In this document: piece by piece, positions 44,928 to 54,672 of the stretch
How the letters are laid out: each line of letters begins with the position of its first letter
Numbering within the stretch: position 1 is the first letter of the stretch
Assembly (NCBI GenBank): GCA_000513555.1
Contig: ALYD01000005.1
Coordinates: 1 to 64,000, forward strand
Length of the DNA stretch: 64,000 bases
DNA from: Lachnospiraceae bacterium JC7
GTDB lineage: Bacteria > Bacillota > Clostridia > Lachnospirales > Lachnospiraceae
Direction: 5' to 3'
Translations under genes and position numbers: made by a program
The notes under the pieces: model-generated
What the model was told of the DNA's origin: nothing
Database searches by the model: none
What the model saw: the letters and a program-made list of their open reading frames with translations, nothing else

Positions 44928-46361
44928 TTAAGCGTTTGCTTCTGCAGCCTTCTTCTGTACTTCGTTCTTCTTGATGATAGGAAGAATTACACCGAGAGCT
45001 GTAAGTACGCAAGGAGTTACGATATTGAGAGCCATTGTGAAAGGATCTGTATCGTATACACCGAGAATACAGCAAGCAGCTGTAACGAAGAAGCACCATC
45101 CACCGGCGATAAGAGCAACTGTGTTGTTCTTTACGAAACGGTACTCAGGAGCATACTTTGCGCCTGCCTTACGGAGTGCGATATAAGCTGTGAAAACCCA
45201 GAGGTAACGCATAGGCATACATACTGAGTTAAGCTTTGTAAGCTGCTTAAGAACTGCTGCTGCACCAGGTACGAATGACTGGATAAGGATGATAGCACCT
45301 GAAAGAACTGCAACCATCTTGATACCGTTGATGTAAGCACCTGCATCGTTCTTCTTGAGAAGAGCTGTAGGGATGAACTCCTGAGCATCCTCGTTGTCGA
45401 GAAGCATACGAAGAGGAGCATCGATACTGATTACGAGTGTTGAAAGCTGACCAACCATGTTACATACAGCATAGATGATAAGAAGTGTATCACCGATACC
45501 ATAGTAGTTTCCGAGCTTCTGGAATGCCCAGTAAGAACCGTTTGAAACGTATGCGTTGAAGTTCTCGTTGATGGCAACAGGATCGAACATCATGCCCATA
45601 GCGATAGTTCCGAGAATAGCACAGACTACAACCATGATAGCAAGTGTGATCATTGACTTAGGGAAGCCCTTGCTTGGGTTCTCTACCTTGTTAACGTATG
45701 GAGAGATCTTCTCGCATCCGCCTACTGCAAATACAAGGATAGAAAGTGATGTAAAATACTTAACGTCGAACTGTGGGATAAGGTTCTTCATGCTGAAATC
45801 CAGTGATACATAATCAGCTGTCGGATTGATAGCACGTGCAGTGAAGATCATGATGATGTAAAGGATAGACATTACAAACATACTTGTTCCTGCGATAGTT
45901 GCAAGCTTCTTTAACGGGTTAAGACCACGGCTGGCAACCCAGCAGAAGAAAAGAAGTACTGCAAATGTGATGAGCTGTACACCGATGGTTGGGAATGTAT
46001 CGTATGTCTCAGCGTTGCGGAATACTGCCCAGCTGAGAGCCTTGAGTCCGCCTGATGACTTACTTGCGATATAAGTGATGTGGCATGCCCAGTATGTCCA
46101 TCCTGCATAGTATGCAAGCTTAGGACCTGTTGTCTTCAAGATCCATGAACTTACTCCACCGCCTGACTCCTTGAAAGCAGAACCAAGCTCACCAACCATA
46201 AGTGCATATGGGATGAAGTAAAGTGCAAACATTAAGATCCAGCTGAAAATAACCTGGATACCGTTGAAGTAGACGAAACCGTTCAGAACGTTACCAAAGC
46301 CCCATACTGTTGAGAACGCCATGAATGCGAGAGTCGTCCATTTGATACGCTTTGAATCCAT
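44928..46361 (-). CDS. APC-family amino acid permease
   Basis: A 477-residue membrane protein with about 12-14 segments. Start WTTLAFMAFSTVWGFGNVLNGF fits the unwound TM1 of APC transporters; ESGGGVSSWILKTTGP and VNKVENPSKGFPKSMITLA are typical of the group and place it with YjeM / glutamate-GABA-antiporter-like members. Substrate uncertain. The ATG at 46361 has AAGGAG nine bases upstream, which lies inside a longer frame. Strong codon bias suggests good expression. Monocistronic with own terminator. Confidence 0.85.
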   Translation of the reverse strand: MDSKRIKWTTLAFMAFSTVWGFGNVLNGFVYFNGIQVIFSWILMFALYFIPYALMVGELGSAFKESGGGVSSWILKTTGPKLAYYAGWTYWACHITYIASKSSGGLKALSWAVFRNAETYDTFPTIGVQLITFAVLLFFCWVASRGLNPLKKLATIAGTSMFVMSILYIIMIFTARAINPTADYVSLDFSMKNLIPQFDVKYFTSLSILVFAVGGCEKISPYVNKVENPSKGFPKSMITLAIMVVVCAILGTIAMGMMFDPVAINENFNAYVSNGSYWAFQKLGNYYGIGDTLLIIYAVCNMVGQLSTLVISIDAPLRMLLDNEDAQEFIPTALLKKNDAGAYINGIKMVAVLSGAIILIQSFVPGAAAVLKQLTKLNSVCMPMRYLWVFTAYIALRKAGAKYAPEYRFVKNNTVALIAGGWCFFVTAACCILGVYDTDPFTMALNIVTPCVLTALGVILPIIKKNEVQKKAAEANA

Positions 46362-46566
46362 AACAAAAACTCTCCTTTTCATACCGGCAAAGCTGATTCA
46401 TACTTTGCCTGATTTTTCCGAGATGCGGTATATTTTTTGCATCCCCTTCTTTTTTTGCATCTACAGATAATCTCTCCCACCATTTCTCTGTATCCGCATA
46501 AAGCATCGGCCGAAAGTGTTCGAATTCGTGCAGCCTCTGCCTTAATTACATAAACGAAGTTGACTA

Positions 46567-47886
46567 TTAAAACTTCAGTTTGTAATTTCCGTCTCCTGCT
46601 CCCTCAATCGATGATGAGAACAGTACCTTTGCAGCCTCCACAAGATAAGCCGTATCCTTTGCGCCGGCTGTCTCGTATGGTGAGTGCATGGCAAGCTGTG
46701 GAAGTCCGATATCCACAGTGTTGAGTGCAACCTGATTCTGTGAAATGTTGCCCAGAGTTGAACCGCCCAGCATGTCAGAACGGTTTGTGAATGTCTGATA
46801 TGGTACATCCGCCTTCTTGCAGATAGCTCTCATGATCGCACCTGAGATCGCATCAGTCGTGTACTTCTGGTTGGCACTGTACTTGATGACGATACCCTTG
46901 TTGAGATACGGGCGGTTTGTTGGATCAGACTTTTCAGGATGGTTAGGATGTACGGCATGAGCATTATCCGCAGATACAAGGAAGCTCTTTGCGATACTCA
47001 TGAGGTACTCATCCTCGGACTTTCCGAAAGCGTTGTTTATACGATGAAGTGTATCCTTAAGGAACGTTGAAGCTGCGCCCTGCTTGGTGCCGGAACCTAC
47101 TTCCTCGTTGTCGTATACACAGTGAACTGCTACTGAATCCTTTGGCTCAGCCTGAAGGAATCCCTGAAGTGATGCGAATGCACACTGAAGGTCATCCAGT
47201 CGTCCGCTGGCGATGAACTCGTTGTTAAGACCAAGCTTGGTTCCCTTCATACGGTTATAAAGGAAAAGGTCTGTGTCGAGAATGTCTTCGGCCTTTACTC
47301 CTGCCTCATCCGCAATGAGCTTCAGGAATACATCCTTCTCCTCACCCTTCTCACAGAAAAGAGGCAGCATATCGACCTGAGCGTTGAAATTGTATCCCTC
47401 GTTCACCTGACGGTTCATGTGAATAGCGAGGTTCGGAATGATCATGAGATCACGGTCGAGGTTCACGAGCTTTGTCGTGATGCCGTCCTCTGTGCTGACT
47501 ACGATTCGTCCGGCAACAGAAAGAGGTCTGTCAAGCCATGGTGAACAGATCATGCCGCCGTACTTCTCGACATTGAGCTTTACATACTGCTTGTCGATGG
47601 TGATCTCTGCGTTGGTCTTTATCTTGAAGACCGGTGAATCACAGTGGCTGGCCATCATCTGGAAACCTGTGTAATCCGTTTTAGGGATGCGAAAGGCGAT
47701 GATAGCAGAGTCGTTTCTAGTCACATAGTATCCTTTTCCGGCCTCAAGCTTCCATGCCTCACCCTCAAATAAACGGGTAAAACCTTCACTGTTCAGAGTC
47801 TCGCACATATTGCGGACTGCAAAAAATGATACAGGGCTGCTATCAAGGAATGAAATCAGCTCGTTATTTATATTTTCAAAATTCAT
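46567..47886 (-). CDS. M18-family aminopeptidase
   Basis: A 439-residue cytoplasmic zinc aminopeptidase. Zinc and catalytic segments: MMASHCDSPVFKIK, HCVYDNEEVGSGTKQGAAST, SADNAHAVHPNHPEK and the late MHSPYETAGAKDTAYL. It trims N-terminal (often acidic or neutral) residues from peptides. Normal length for the family. GGAGGGAG precedes the ATG. Confidence 0.95.
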   Translation of the reverse strand: MNFENINNELISFLDSSPVSFFAVRNMCETLNSEGFTRLFEGEAWKLEAGKGYYVTRNDSAIIAFRIPKTDYTGFQMMASHCDSPVFKIKTNAEITIDKQYVKLNVEKYGGMICSPWLDRPLSVAGRIVVSTEDGITTKLVNLDRDLMIIPNLAIHMNRQVNEGYNFNAQVDMLPLFCEKGEEKDVFLKLIADEAGVKAEDILDTDLFLYNRMKGTKLGLNNEFIASGRLDDLQCAFASLQGFLQAEPKDSVAVHCVYDNEEVGSGTKQGAASTFLKDTLHRINNAFGKSEDEYLMSIAKSFLVSADNAHAVHPNHPEKSDPTNRPYLNKGIVIKYSANQKYTTDAISGAIMRAICKKADVPYQTFTNRSDMLGGSTLGNISQNQVALNTVDIGLPQLAMHSPYETAGAKDTAYLVEAAKVLFSSSIEGAGDGNYKLKF

Positions 47887-48382
47887 TTATGATACTCCCT
47901 CCTTGGAAAGATCAGTCCGTTCTGTTTCCGAAAAAAACGAACTGCGGAAACATGTTTCATATAAACAGACAAATCCAATAAATAAAAAATCTTTATGTAT
48001 TATATTTAATATTCTTTGCGTCAATATTTAACATGCCTGCTGATTATATCACCTTGTTAATTTTTCCTCAACCGATTGATTTGATTATGTTTTCCTTAAA
48101 ATATAACTTCTTTTTATAATATTTATATCTTATATTTATGTCTTTAATTCATTTCGGACATACAGTTGTCCGTACAAAAAAGACATCGGCCATTTACCGC
48201 GTTAAACTGCTGATTTTACCTGTCAGTGTATTTAACGGGGTAAAAAACCGATGTCCGGATATCCGACACGGGGTTCTAATGTCTATAATGTCCCTTTAAT
48301 ATTTTTAACTATTTTTTAACTTGCTGTAACTGTATTCAGTCCGTTTCAAAAATAAGTCCAAAGAGATACACCCTGTGGTGTC
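47887..48382. other. 496-bp AT-rich intergenic region with large structured terminator
   Basis: AT-rich, no ORF with a ribosome site. It holds the 5' region of the aminopeptidase gene on the left and, at 48156-48270, a chain of inverted repeats described separately. Nothing else recognised. Confidence 0.5.
48175..48255 (-). terminator. Unusually long terminator hairpin after the Ktr genes
   Basis: Outer stem 48182-48189 / 48248-48255 (8 bp perfect) and inner stem 48193-48206 / 48231-48244 (14 bp, one mismatch) enclosing a 24-base loop; minus-strand T-run follows (TTTTTTG). A second small hairpin, CGGACA...TGTCCG, lies at 48155-48172. Confidence 0.7.
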
Positions 48383-48802
48383 TCATTTATTCACAATATG
48401 TGTCACTGTCATATGTGCCATAGTCTTCTCAGGATAAACGATTTCATCCGCTCCAAGCTTTTTAAGCACTTTTCCCATTCTCTCGCTTCCCGCCTTGGCG
48501 ATGACCCTGTGAACTCCCTGCTCCTTGGCTATAGTCGTGCACATGATGCTGGATTCAAGAGAACTGCCCATGGCCACTATCACTATATTCATATTACCAA
48601 GTCCCAGTTTCTCAACAGCATCCGGGTCTGCAAGGTCACAGACCACTGCCATATCAGCGATCTCCGACATCTGGTTAATGACTTCATCATCATTATCCGC
48701 CAGCAAAAGATCCGCTCCGTTTTCAAAAAGCTCCTTCGCCACGTATTTTCCGAACCTTCCGAGACCCAGCACCGCTACTGAAAGTTTTTTATTGTCAGAC
48801 AT
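48383..48802 (-). CDS. Potassium channel RCK_N (KtrA/TrkA-N) protein, C-terminal domain missing
   Basis: A 139-residue protein equal to one RCK_N Rossmann domain: VAVLGLGRFGKYVAKELFENGADLLLADND (nucleotide site), then VAMGSSLESSIMCTTIAKEQGV and VIAKAGSERMGKVLKKLGADEIVYPEKTMAHMTVTHIV. Typical KtrA/KtrC has about 220 residues with an RCK_C domain after this; here the frame ends right at the domain border and the following sequence shows no continuation. GGGAGG precedes the ATG. It lies after the ktrB-like gene, which supports a role as its cytosolic gating subunit. Confidence 0.85.
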   Translation of the reverse strand: MSDNKKLSVAVLGLGRFGKYVAKELFENGADLLLADNDDEVINQMSEIADMAVVCDLADPDAVEKLGLGNMNIVIVAMGSSLESSIMCTTIAKEQGVHRVIAKAGSERMGKVLKKLGADEIVYPEKTMAHMTVTHIVNK

Positions 48803-48907
48803 ATTTGTTCCTCCCGTTATTCCCTCTGATTCTTGAATTTAAATGTGTATGCAAAAGTCGATATCGGGCTGTTCCGCCCACCCATTTCGCTTTCGCACTA
48901 CTCCATA

Positions 48908-50287
48908 TTACCCTATATAGTATTTTCCCTCTGCGTATTTCAGCAGGTCACTCCTGTCTCTGCTGCTCCTGAAGAACATCACAAGCGATATGGGTCCTAT
49001 TCTGCCGAGATACATGGCTACTATTATGATAAGCTTTCCGGCATTATTCAGCGATGCGGTCAGATTTCTGGAAAGTCCAACTGTCGCTGTGGCACTAAAG
49101 GTTTCATAAAGTGCATCCACGAGAGAGACTGTAGGGTTCGTAAGCATCAGCAGGATGCTCAGTCCACAGGTCACGAGGAAACTGATGATAATTATGGCTA
49201 CAGCCTTGTGAATAGTCTCAAAGGAAAAAGCCCTGTTGAAGATCACAGGTTTTCTGTGGCGATTCAGGGAGCTCAACGCATAAAGTATAAGCGCGAAAAA
49301 TGTCACTGTCTTAACTCCGCCTGCCGTTCCCATGGGGGAGCCTCCGATGAACATATACAGAAGTCCGGAAAATGCGGTCACATCCCTTAGTTCATGCTGT
49401 GGTACCGTCATAAATCCGGCTGTTCTGAAGGTCACTGACTGGAAAATACTGTTCCATATCTTTCCGGAGAGCGTCATGTTCTGCATGGTGCCGGGATTGT
49501 CATGCTCTGCCACAAAAACAAGCACTGCTCCCGAAACTATCAGAACCGCTGTCAGTGAAAGCACGAGCCATGTATGCTCCACGATCCTGATCCTCTTCTT
49601 TTCTTCCTGTTTACTGAAAATATTTTTTACATAGCCCATGACATCGAACCACACTACAAAGCCGAGGCCGCCTGATACGATAAGGACCATGGTCACAAAA
49701 AGGAAAAAGTAGTTGTCCGAAAAACCGATGAGGCTGTCTGAACCGAGCACATCGATACCGGCATTGCAAAAGGCGGATATCGAATGGAAGATAGCCGCGT
49801 AGATCCCCTTCTCTCTTCCAAGTCTGGGTATAAAAACCTCTGCCGTCAGGATGGCTCCGATGCCTTCAACTATAAAAATATCCATGATGACTCTCCTGCA
49901 GAACCGGACAACACCTTTTATGGAATCAAGATTGAAGGTTTCCATCATGAGAACTCTGGTCTTAAGAGACAGACCTTTTTTCATGAGAAGAAGCAGTACT
50001 GCAGAGAGACATACAACTCCGATGCCGCCTACCTGTATGAGTATGAGTATCACTATCTGTCCAAAAAGAGTCCAGTGGGAGAATGTATCAACCACCACAA
50101 GCCCCGTGATACACACTGAGGTCGTTGCCGTAAACAGTGCAGTCAGAAGACTCGTCTCCTCCCCGGATACTGTTGCCCAGGGAAGCATCAAAAGGATCGT
50201 CCCCACGATGATCGCAACCAGAAAGCTCAATGCTATAAGCTGCGTCGTACTGAAATTCCATTTTTTGATTTTTTTCTTTTTATTCAT
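48908..50287 (-). CDS. ktrB: KtrB/TrkH-family potassium transporter
   Basis: A 459-residue membrane protein with the four-fold M1-P-M2 plan of K+ transporters. Selectivity loops seen: TATTSVCITGLVV, HSISAFCNAGID, SVTFRTAGFMT and ETFSATATVGLSR. Sodium-coupled K+ uptake with the RCK protein encoded next is expected. The ribosome site is weak (GGGC five bases before ATG). Confidence 0.93.
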   Translation of the reverse strand: MNKKKKIKKWNFSTTQLIALSFLVAIIVGTILLMLPWATVSGEETSLLTALFTATTSVCITGLVVVDTFSHWTLFGQIVILILIQVGGIGVVCLSAVLLLLMKKGLSLKTRVLMMETFNLDSIKGVVRFCRRVIMDIFIVEGIGAILTAEVFIPRLGREKGIYAAIFHSISAFCNAGIDVLGSDSLIGFSDNYFFLFVTMVLIVSGGLGFVVWFDVMGYVKNIFSKQEEKKRIRIVEHTWLVLSLTAVLIVSGAVLVFVAEHDNPGTMQNMTLSGKIWNSIFQSVTFRTAGFMTVPQHELRDVTAFSGLLYMFIGGSPMGTAGGVKTVTFFALILYALSSLNRHRKPVIFNRAFSFETIHKAVAIIIISFLVTCGLSILLMLTNPTVSLVDALYETFSATATVGLSRNLTASLNNAGKLIIIVAMYLGRIGPISLVMFFRSSRDRSDLLKYAEGKYYIG

Positions 50288-50344
50288 ATCATGCCCGTTA
50301 GTAAGTTTATTTCTAATCCGGATGATCCCGTAAAGATTTTAAAT

Positions 50345-51316
50345 TCATGGAAGTGCCACTGCACCGGGGCCGCCTGTAGGATAGCCTATAGGTGTCTGCG
50401 GGAAAACAGCTGTTTCAGTCTCAGGCACCTGGTCAGTTTCTTTCTGCTTCTCTTCCTGAACCGGCACCTCAGGGAAAGCGGGGATCTCTTCCGTTTCAGC
50501 GGTCTCCACCTCTGACTCCGCATTATTTGCCTTAGGTAAACGGATAACACGGCCGTATTCGTCGATGACCAGATTCTCTTCAGGATTATCTCCTATCAGA
50601 TTTCCGTTTCTGTCTGTCGCATAAATGGTAGTTCCGTTTTCATCGGTTCCCAGAATATGATAACCGTACTTATCGGTTTCGAATACAGTTTCTGTTTCTG
50701 ATTCAATTTCATTTCCGCTCTCGACTTCGGTCTCATCTCCGCCTTCTCCGGTTTCAATTATCATTTCAGGAAGCACCGCATCTATGCCTTTCCGCATCCT
50801 CTCCCATTTTTCCTTTACAGCTGCGGTGTTTGCCAGCTTTTTTGCACTGTCCAGATCACCGGCGTTCTCCAGCATACTGCTTACGGAATTGAAATCATAA
50901 AGAATAGCATCTGTATAGCGTTCTATACCGTCCCACGTTTCGAGAAATCCCGCCTTATCCTCATCACTTAAGGAATCGAAGAACTCAAGTACAACAGGGC
51001 TCACGATATTCAGGCTATAGTCACCGTCATTTGCAAGCTGAAGAAAATGCACCGCCTGATGGATGGTCTTCAGAGACGCTCCTGAGGTACCTTTTATTCC
51101 GATGCAATTACCGAGCCTCTGGCGCAATGCCTCCTTCAGAACGCTCTCTCCCCTCAGTTCCGTGGTCTCAGACCCGGCTTTTGTTTCTGTTTCCGTTTTA
51201 ACAGTCTCGCTCATCTCCGTCTCCGCGGTAGACGCAACAGGAGTTTTTTCAAACCCGCAGGCACTTAGCATTGCTATAAACGCCATAGTGGTCAATGGGA
51301 CTAATATTCGTTTCAT
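50345..51316 (-). CDS. Lipoprotein, paralogue of the gene at 665-1759
   Basis: A 323-residue exported lipoprotein: signal peptide with lipobox AMLSACG, a Thr/Glu-rich spacer, then the same domain of about 120 residues as the first lipoprotein (GTSGASLKTIHQAVHFLQLANDG, AGFLETWDGIERYTDAILYDF, WERMRKGIDAVLPE). After it come acidic linkers, a segment KYGYHILGTDENGTTIYATDRNGNLIG resembling a short carbohydrate- or wall-binding repeat, and a Pro-rich end without the I9-like domain of its paralogue. Two ATGs are adjacent; the second, at 51316, has GGAGG five bases upstream. Function unknown. Confidence 0.7.
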   Translation of the reverse strand: MKRILVPLTTMAFIAMLSACGFEKTPVASTAETEMSETVKTETETKAGSETTELRGESVLKEALRQRLGNCIGIKGTSGASLKTIHQAVHFLQLANDGDYSLNIVSPVVLEFFDSLSDEDKAGFLETWDGIERYTDAILYDFNSVSSMLENAGDLDSAKKLANTAAVKEKWERMRKGIDAVLPEMIIETGEGGDETEVESGNEIESETETVFETDKYGYHILGTDENGTTIYATDRNGNLIGDNPEENLVIDEYGRVIRLPKANNAESEVETAETEEIPAFPEVPVQEEKQKETDQVPETETAVFPQTPIGYPTGGPGAVALP

Positions 51317-51500
51317 CATATCCTCCCTGATAAGGAAAATTCAGACATCATTTGATTATTATACCACTATTTTACGGTATGAAATCAGGCCATAGCCAAC
51401 TTCTTCTTTGTATGATAAAATCCCACTACGGCAAATGCCATGTTTATGAGATAACACCATTATCGAATTACGACAAATATAGATTTACGGAGTAAGAACT

Positions 51501-52862
51501 ATGAAAACAAAACTCACCTTCGGAGAGCTGGTAACCATTTCCAGTATGCTCTTCGGACTTTTCTTCGGTGCAGGAAACCTTATTTTTCCGGCATATTTCG
51601 GCCAGATGGCAGGAAACAACATTTTCGCCGCACTGACCGGTTTTCTGATTACCGCAGTGGGTATGCCTCTCCTTGCGGTCATATCTCTGGGCATCACAGG
51701 CAGCAACGGACTTCTGGATCTGAGCCAGAAGGTCGGGAAGAAATTCGGCTATGTCTTCACCATAGCCCTTTACCTCGCCATCGGCCCTTTCTTTGCGGCA
51801 CCGAGATGCCTGACAGTACCCTTCGAGATAGGAATACGTCCCATGCTGTCAGAAGGGACCGATCTGCATCTGGCACTTTTCGTTTTCACCCTGATCATGT
51901 ATGCCCTCGTGCTCTGGTTCTCCCTGACTCCGGGCAAGATACTTATATGGATAGGTAAATTCCTGAATCCGGTCTTCATTACCGTTTTGGGAATACTTCT
52001 GTTCATCGCACTCATAAGTCCCGAAGAGAGTCTCTCTTCTTTTCCTGCACAGGGAGCCTATGGATCCACCGCGGTCCTTCAGGGAATCCTGGACGGATAC
52101 AATACCATGGATACGCTTGCAGGTCTTGCCTTCGGTATAATAGTTGTTGAAGTTGTAAAAGAACAGGGAATAACATCTCCGGAGCACATCGCAAAGAACA
52201 CAGTAAAGGCCGGAGTTTTCAGTTGCGGCTTCATGGGTGTCATATATTTCTTTGTGGCACTTGCAGGGGCGGAAAGCAGAGCCTACGCTCCTCTCAGTGA
52301 TAATGGCGGAGCCGTTCTGGCGGACATATCAGCCCACTACTTCCCGGGCTTCGGTTCCATACTTCTCGCAGTCATCGTATTTTTTGCCTGCCTGAAGACT
52401 GCAGTCGGCCTCATGACAAGCTGTGCCACAACATTTTTCGAACTGTTCCCCGGAAAGCTTTCCTATAGAAAATGGGCAGTTCTCTTTTCAACCGTTACCT
52501 TCCTGATCTCCAATGTGGGACTGGCTTCCATCATAAAGATCTCCGTACCGGTACTGATGATGATCTATCCTATCGCCATCACACTGACTCTTCTGTCTGT
52601 GTTCGGAGGATTCTTTAAAAGAAATCACACCATCATCGTCTCTGTGATGACCATGGTCGTTATAAGTTCCTTCTTCGACTTCATAAAGGCCCTTCCTTCC
52701 GACTGGACAGCGGCAATGAAGCTTACAGGAATCATCGATTTCTGTGACAGATACATACCATGGTTCTCCTATGGCTTCGGATGGATCGTGCCTACCGTTG
52801 TCGGTTTCCTGATCGGAGCCGCCATACTTCAGTTCAGAAAAATGAAATTGCAAAAAAGCTGA
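51501..52862 (+). CDS. brnQ: Branched-chain amino acid:cation symporter
   Basis: A 453-residue membrane protein with 12 predicted segments and the family's opening FGELVTISSMLFGLFFGAGNLIFPAYFG, then FAAPRCLTVPFEIGI and GYNTMDTLAGLAFGIIVV, characteristic of LIVCS carriers. Imports leucine, isoleucine and valine. Single plus-strand gene, GGAG before the ATG. I saw no T-box or other leader riboswitch. Confidence 0.96.
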   Translation: MKTKLTFGELVTISSMLFGLFFGAGNLIFPAYFGQMAGNNIFAALTGFLITAVGMPLLAVISLGITGSNGLLDLSQKVGKKFGYVFTIALYLAIGPFFAAPRCLTVPFEIGIRPMLSEGTDLHLALFVFTLIMYALVLWFSLTPGKILIWIGKFLNPVFITVLGILLFIALISPEESLSSFPAQGAYGSTAVLQGILDGYNTMDTLAGLAFGIIVVEVVKEQGITSPEHIAKNTVKAGVFSCGFMGVIYFFVALAGAESRAYAPLSDNGGAVLADISAHYFPGFGSILLAVIVFFACLKTAVGLMTSCATTFFELFPGKLSYRKWAVLFSTVTFLISNVGLASIIKISVPVLMMIYPIAITLTLLSVFGGFFKRNHTIIVSVMTMVVISSFFDFIKALPSDWTAAMKLTGIIDFCDRYIPWFSYGFGWIVPTVVGFLIGAAILQFRKMKLQKS

Positions 52863-52936
52863 CAGATCATCAATTCCCGGCACTATAAGATAGTAGCCAT
52901 TACAGGTATATGTTATATGAAAGCTTTATACGAAAA

Positions 52937-52968
52937 ACGGAGCAGCCTAAAAGCTGCTCCGTTTTATT
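52937..52968 (+). terminator. Terminator after brnQ, likely bidirectional
   Basis: Perfect 10-bp stem 52937-52946 / 52953-52962, then TTTATT on the plus strand and TTTTTCG on the minus strand, so it also serves the sda genes. Confidence 0.85.
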
Positions 52969-53004
52969 GTTTATATTATGGATAAAAATGGAATGGATAA
53001 TTTT

Positions 53005-53886
53005 TTATTTAGTACCGAATACCTGCTCACGGTATCTCTTGCCTGTAGGTGTCGCTGCAAGACCGCCTGTGGCTGTTTCCTTAAGGTCTCTTGACATTGC
53101 GTCACCGACTTCACGCATGGCATCTATGCACTCATCTGCAGGGATCTTTGCCTCGATGCCTGCGAGAGCCATATCCGCTGACGAAAATGCGATAACTACG
53201 CCGGAAGCATTTCTCTTGATGCATGGGATCTCAACGAGTCCTGCAACAGGATCACATACCAGGCCCTCCTGATTTACGATAGAGATCGCAAGAGCGTCTG
53301 CGCACATCTCCGGTGTTCCGCCCATAAGCTCTACGAGCGCCGCTGCCGCCATACCTGAAGCACTTCCGCACTCTGCCTGGCAGCCACCCTGTGCACCGGC
53401 GATAGAAGCCTTTTCAGCAACTATCATACCGAAAGCGGCTGCAGTAAAGATAGACATGACTACGTCCTTCTTGTCAAGCTTTCTGTCTTCGTAAGCTGTG
53501 ATGAGACATCCCGGAAGTATTCCACAGCTTCCCGCTGTAGGCGTAGCCACGATCTTACCCATGGCAGCATTGCAGTTTGATACTGCAAGAGCTCTGGAAA
53601 CAGCTCTGGACATGGTCTTTCCCATGAGTCCTCCGCCATTCTTGGCGTAATTCGTCATTTTGAAGCCTTCATCACCTGTAAGACCTGATGTGGATCTGCG
53701 GCCTTCCTGCTCGCCCCACTCTGCTGACTCACACATGATGTCAAAGCACTTCTCCATGCTCTTATAGGCATCCTCTTCGGAAATTCCCATCTTCTTGGCC
53801 TGATCCCTGATACAGATATCACTGATACGGCACTTCTGTTCGTTAGCTGCATCAACCAGCTCTTTTATTGAATTATATGAAAGCAT
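53005..53886 (-). CDS. sdaAA: L-serine dehydratase, alpha (iron-sulphur) subunit
   Basis: A 293-residue subunit carrying the [4Fe-4S] site: IVATPTAGSCGILPG, GAQGGCQAECGSASG and CDPVAGLVEIPCIKRN supply the conserved cysteines. With the beta subunit it converts L-serine to pyruvate and ammonia. It follows sdaAB by 11 bases, with AAGGAG before the ATG. Confidence 0.97.
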   Translation of the reverse strand: MLSYNSIKELVDAANEQKCRISDICIRDQAKKMGISEEDAYKSMEKCFDIMCESAEWGEQEGRRSTSGLTGDEGFKMTNYAKNGGGLMGKTMSRAVSRALAVSNCNAAMGKIVATPTAGSCGILPGCLITAYEDRKLDKKDVVMSIFTAAAFGMIVAEKASIAGAQGGCQAECGSASGMAAAALVELMGGTPEMCADALAISIVNQEGLVCDPVAGLVEIPCIKRNASGVVIAFSSADMALAGIEAKIPADECIDAMREVGDAMSRDLKETATGGLAATPTGKRYREQVFGTK

Positions 53887-53897
53887 TTATTTTCTCC

Positions 53898-54566
53898 TTA
53901 AATTGCATGGATAAGTAATGCATTATCGATATTATCCATTTTCTTAAGATCTGTGATCAGCTGCTCCGGTGGAAGTTCGTCAAGCTCAAGAGTCATGAGC
54001 GCATCTCCACCGCGTTCCTTTCTGCTGAGATGGAAACCGCTGATATTGAGTTCTCCGTAGCGCCAGTACATGAGATTTGTAACATTGGCAATTACGCCCG
54101 GCGTATCTTTATGAAGCACGAAGAGAGTGTTGTTCTCTCCGCTGAAGTTCACTTCCATTCCGTCTATATTGCTTACGCGAATGTTTCCGCCGCCGATGCT
54201 TGCGCCCTCGACAAATCCTGTTTTACCGCTTTTACATGTATAGTATATTCTCGCTGTGTTTGGATGAGCACCCGGAATATCTTCTGCAATGAATTCATAT
54301 TTAAGACCACGTTCCGCTGCAATGTCCATTGCGTTTCTTATCTCTTCGGAATAGCTTTTGAAGCCCATGATCCCGGCAAGGAGAGCCCTATCGGTCCCAT
54401 GCCCTCTATAGGTACGGGCAAATGAACCCGAAAGCTGTATCCTGACTTCAGTCAGCACGTCATTATCAACTATCTTATTGACTATCGCACCGATTCTGCA
54501 GGCACCTGCAGTATGTGAACTGGACGGTCCGATCATGACAGGTCCTATAATATTGAATATATTCAT
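53898..54566 (-). CDS. sdaAB: L-serine dehydratase, beta subunit
   Basis: A 222-residue subunit with MIGPSSSHTAGACRIG near the start and a C-terminal ACT domain (about residues 148-222, LFVLHKDTPGVIANVTNLMYWRYGELNISG). Pairs with the alpha subunit encoded next. A symporter gene lies upstream, forming a serine uptake and breakdown cluster. Confidence 0.97.
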   Translation of the reverse strand: MNIFNIIGPVMIGPSSSHTAGACRIGAIVNKIVDNDVLTEVRIQLSGSFARTYRGHGTDRALLAGIMGFKSYSEEIRNAMDIAAERGLKYEFIAEDIPGAHPNTARIYYTCKSGKTGFVEGASIGGGNIRVSNIDGMEVNFSGENNTLFVLHKDTPGVIANVTNLMYWRYGELNISGFHLSRKERGGDALMTLELDELPPEQLITDLKKMDNIDNALLIHAI

Positions 54567-54598
54567 CTTGCTTTCAAGACCTTTCTTTTCTGATACAG

Positions 54599-54626
54599 TT
54601 TTGGGGGCTAAACATTGCCCCCAAAA
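54599..54626 (-). terminator. Hairpin between symporter and sdaAB
   Basis: Perfect 10-bp stem 54599-54608 / 54617-54626, GC-rich at the loop end, without a T-run; likely a processing or partial-termination hairpin rather than a full terminator. Confidence 0.6.
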
Positions 54627-54672
54627 TCACGTGTATTTTCCTCAATGGAAAAAATATTCTCTTTGTTTAAAA

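Noticed and set aside
51320-51500. T-box leader upstream of brnQ
   Set aside because: No T-box consensus or terminator hairpin was found there.
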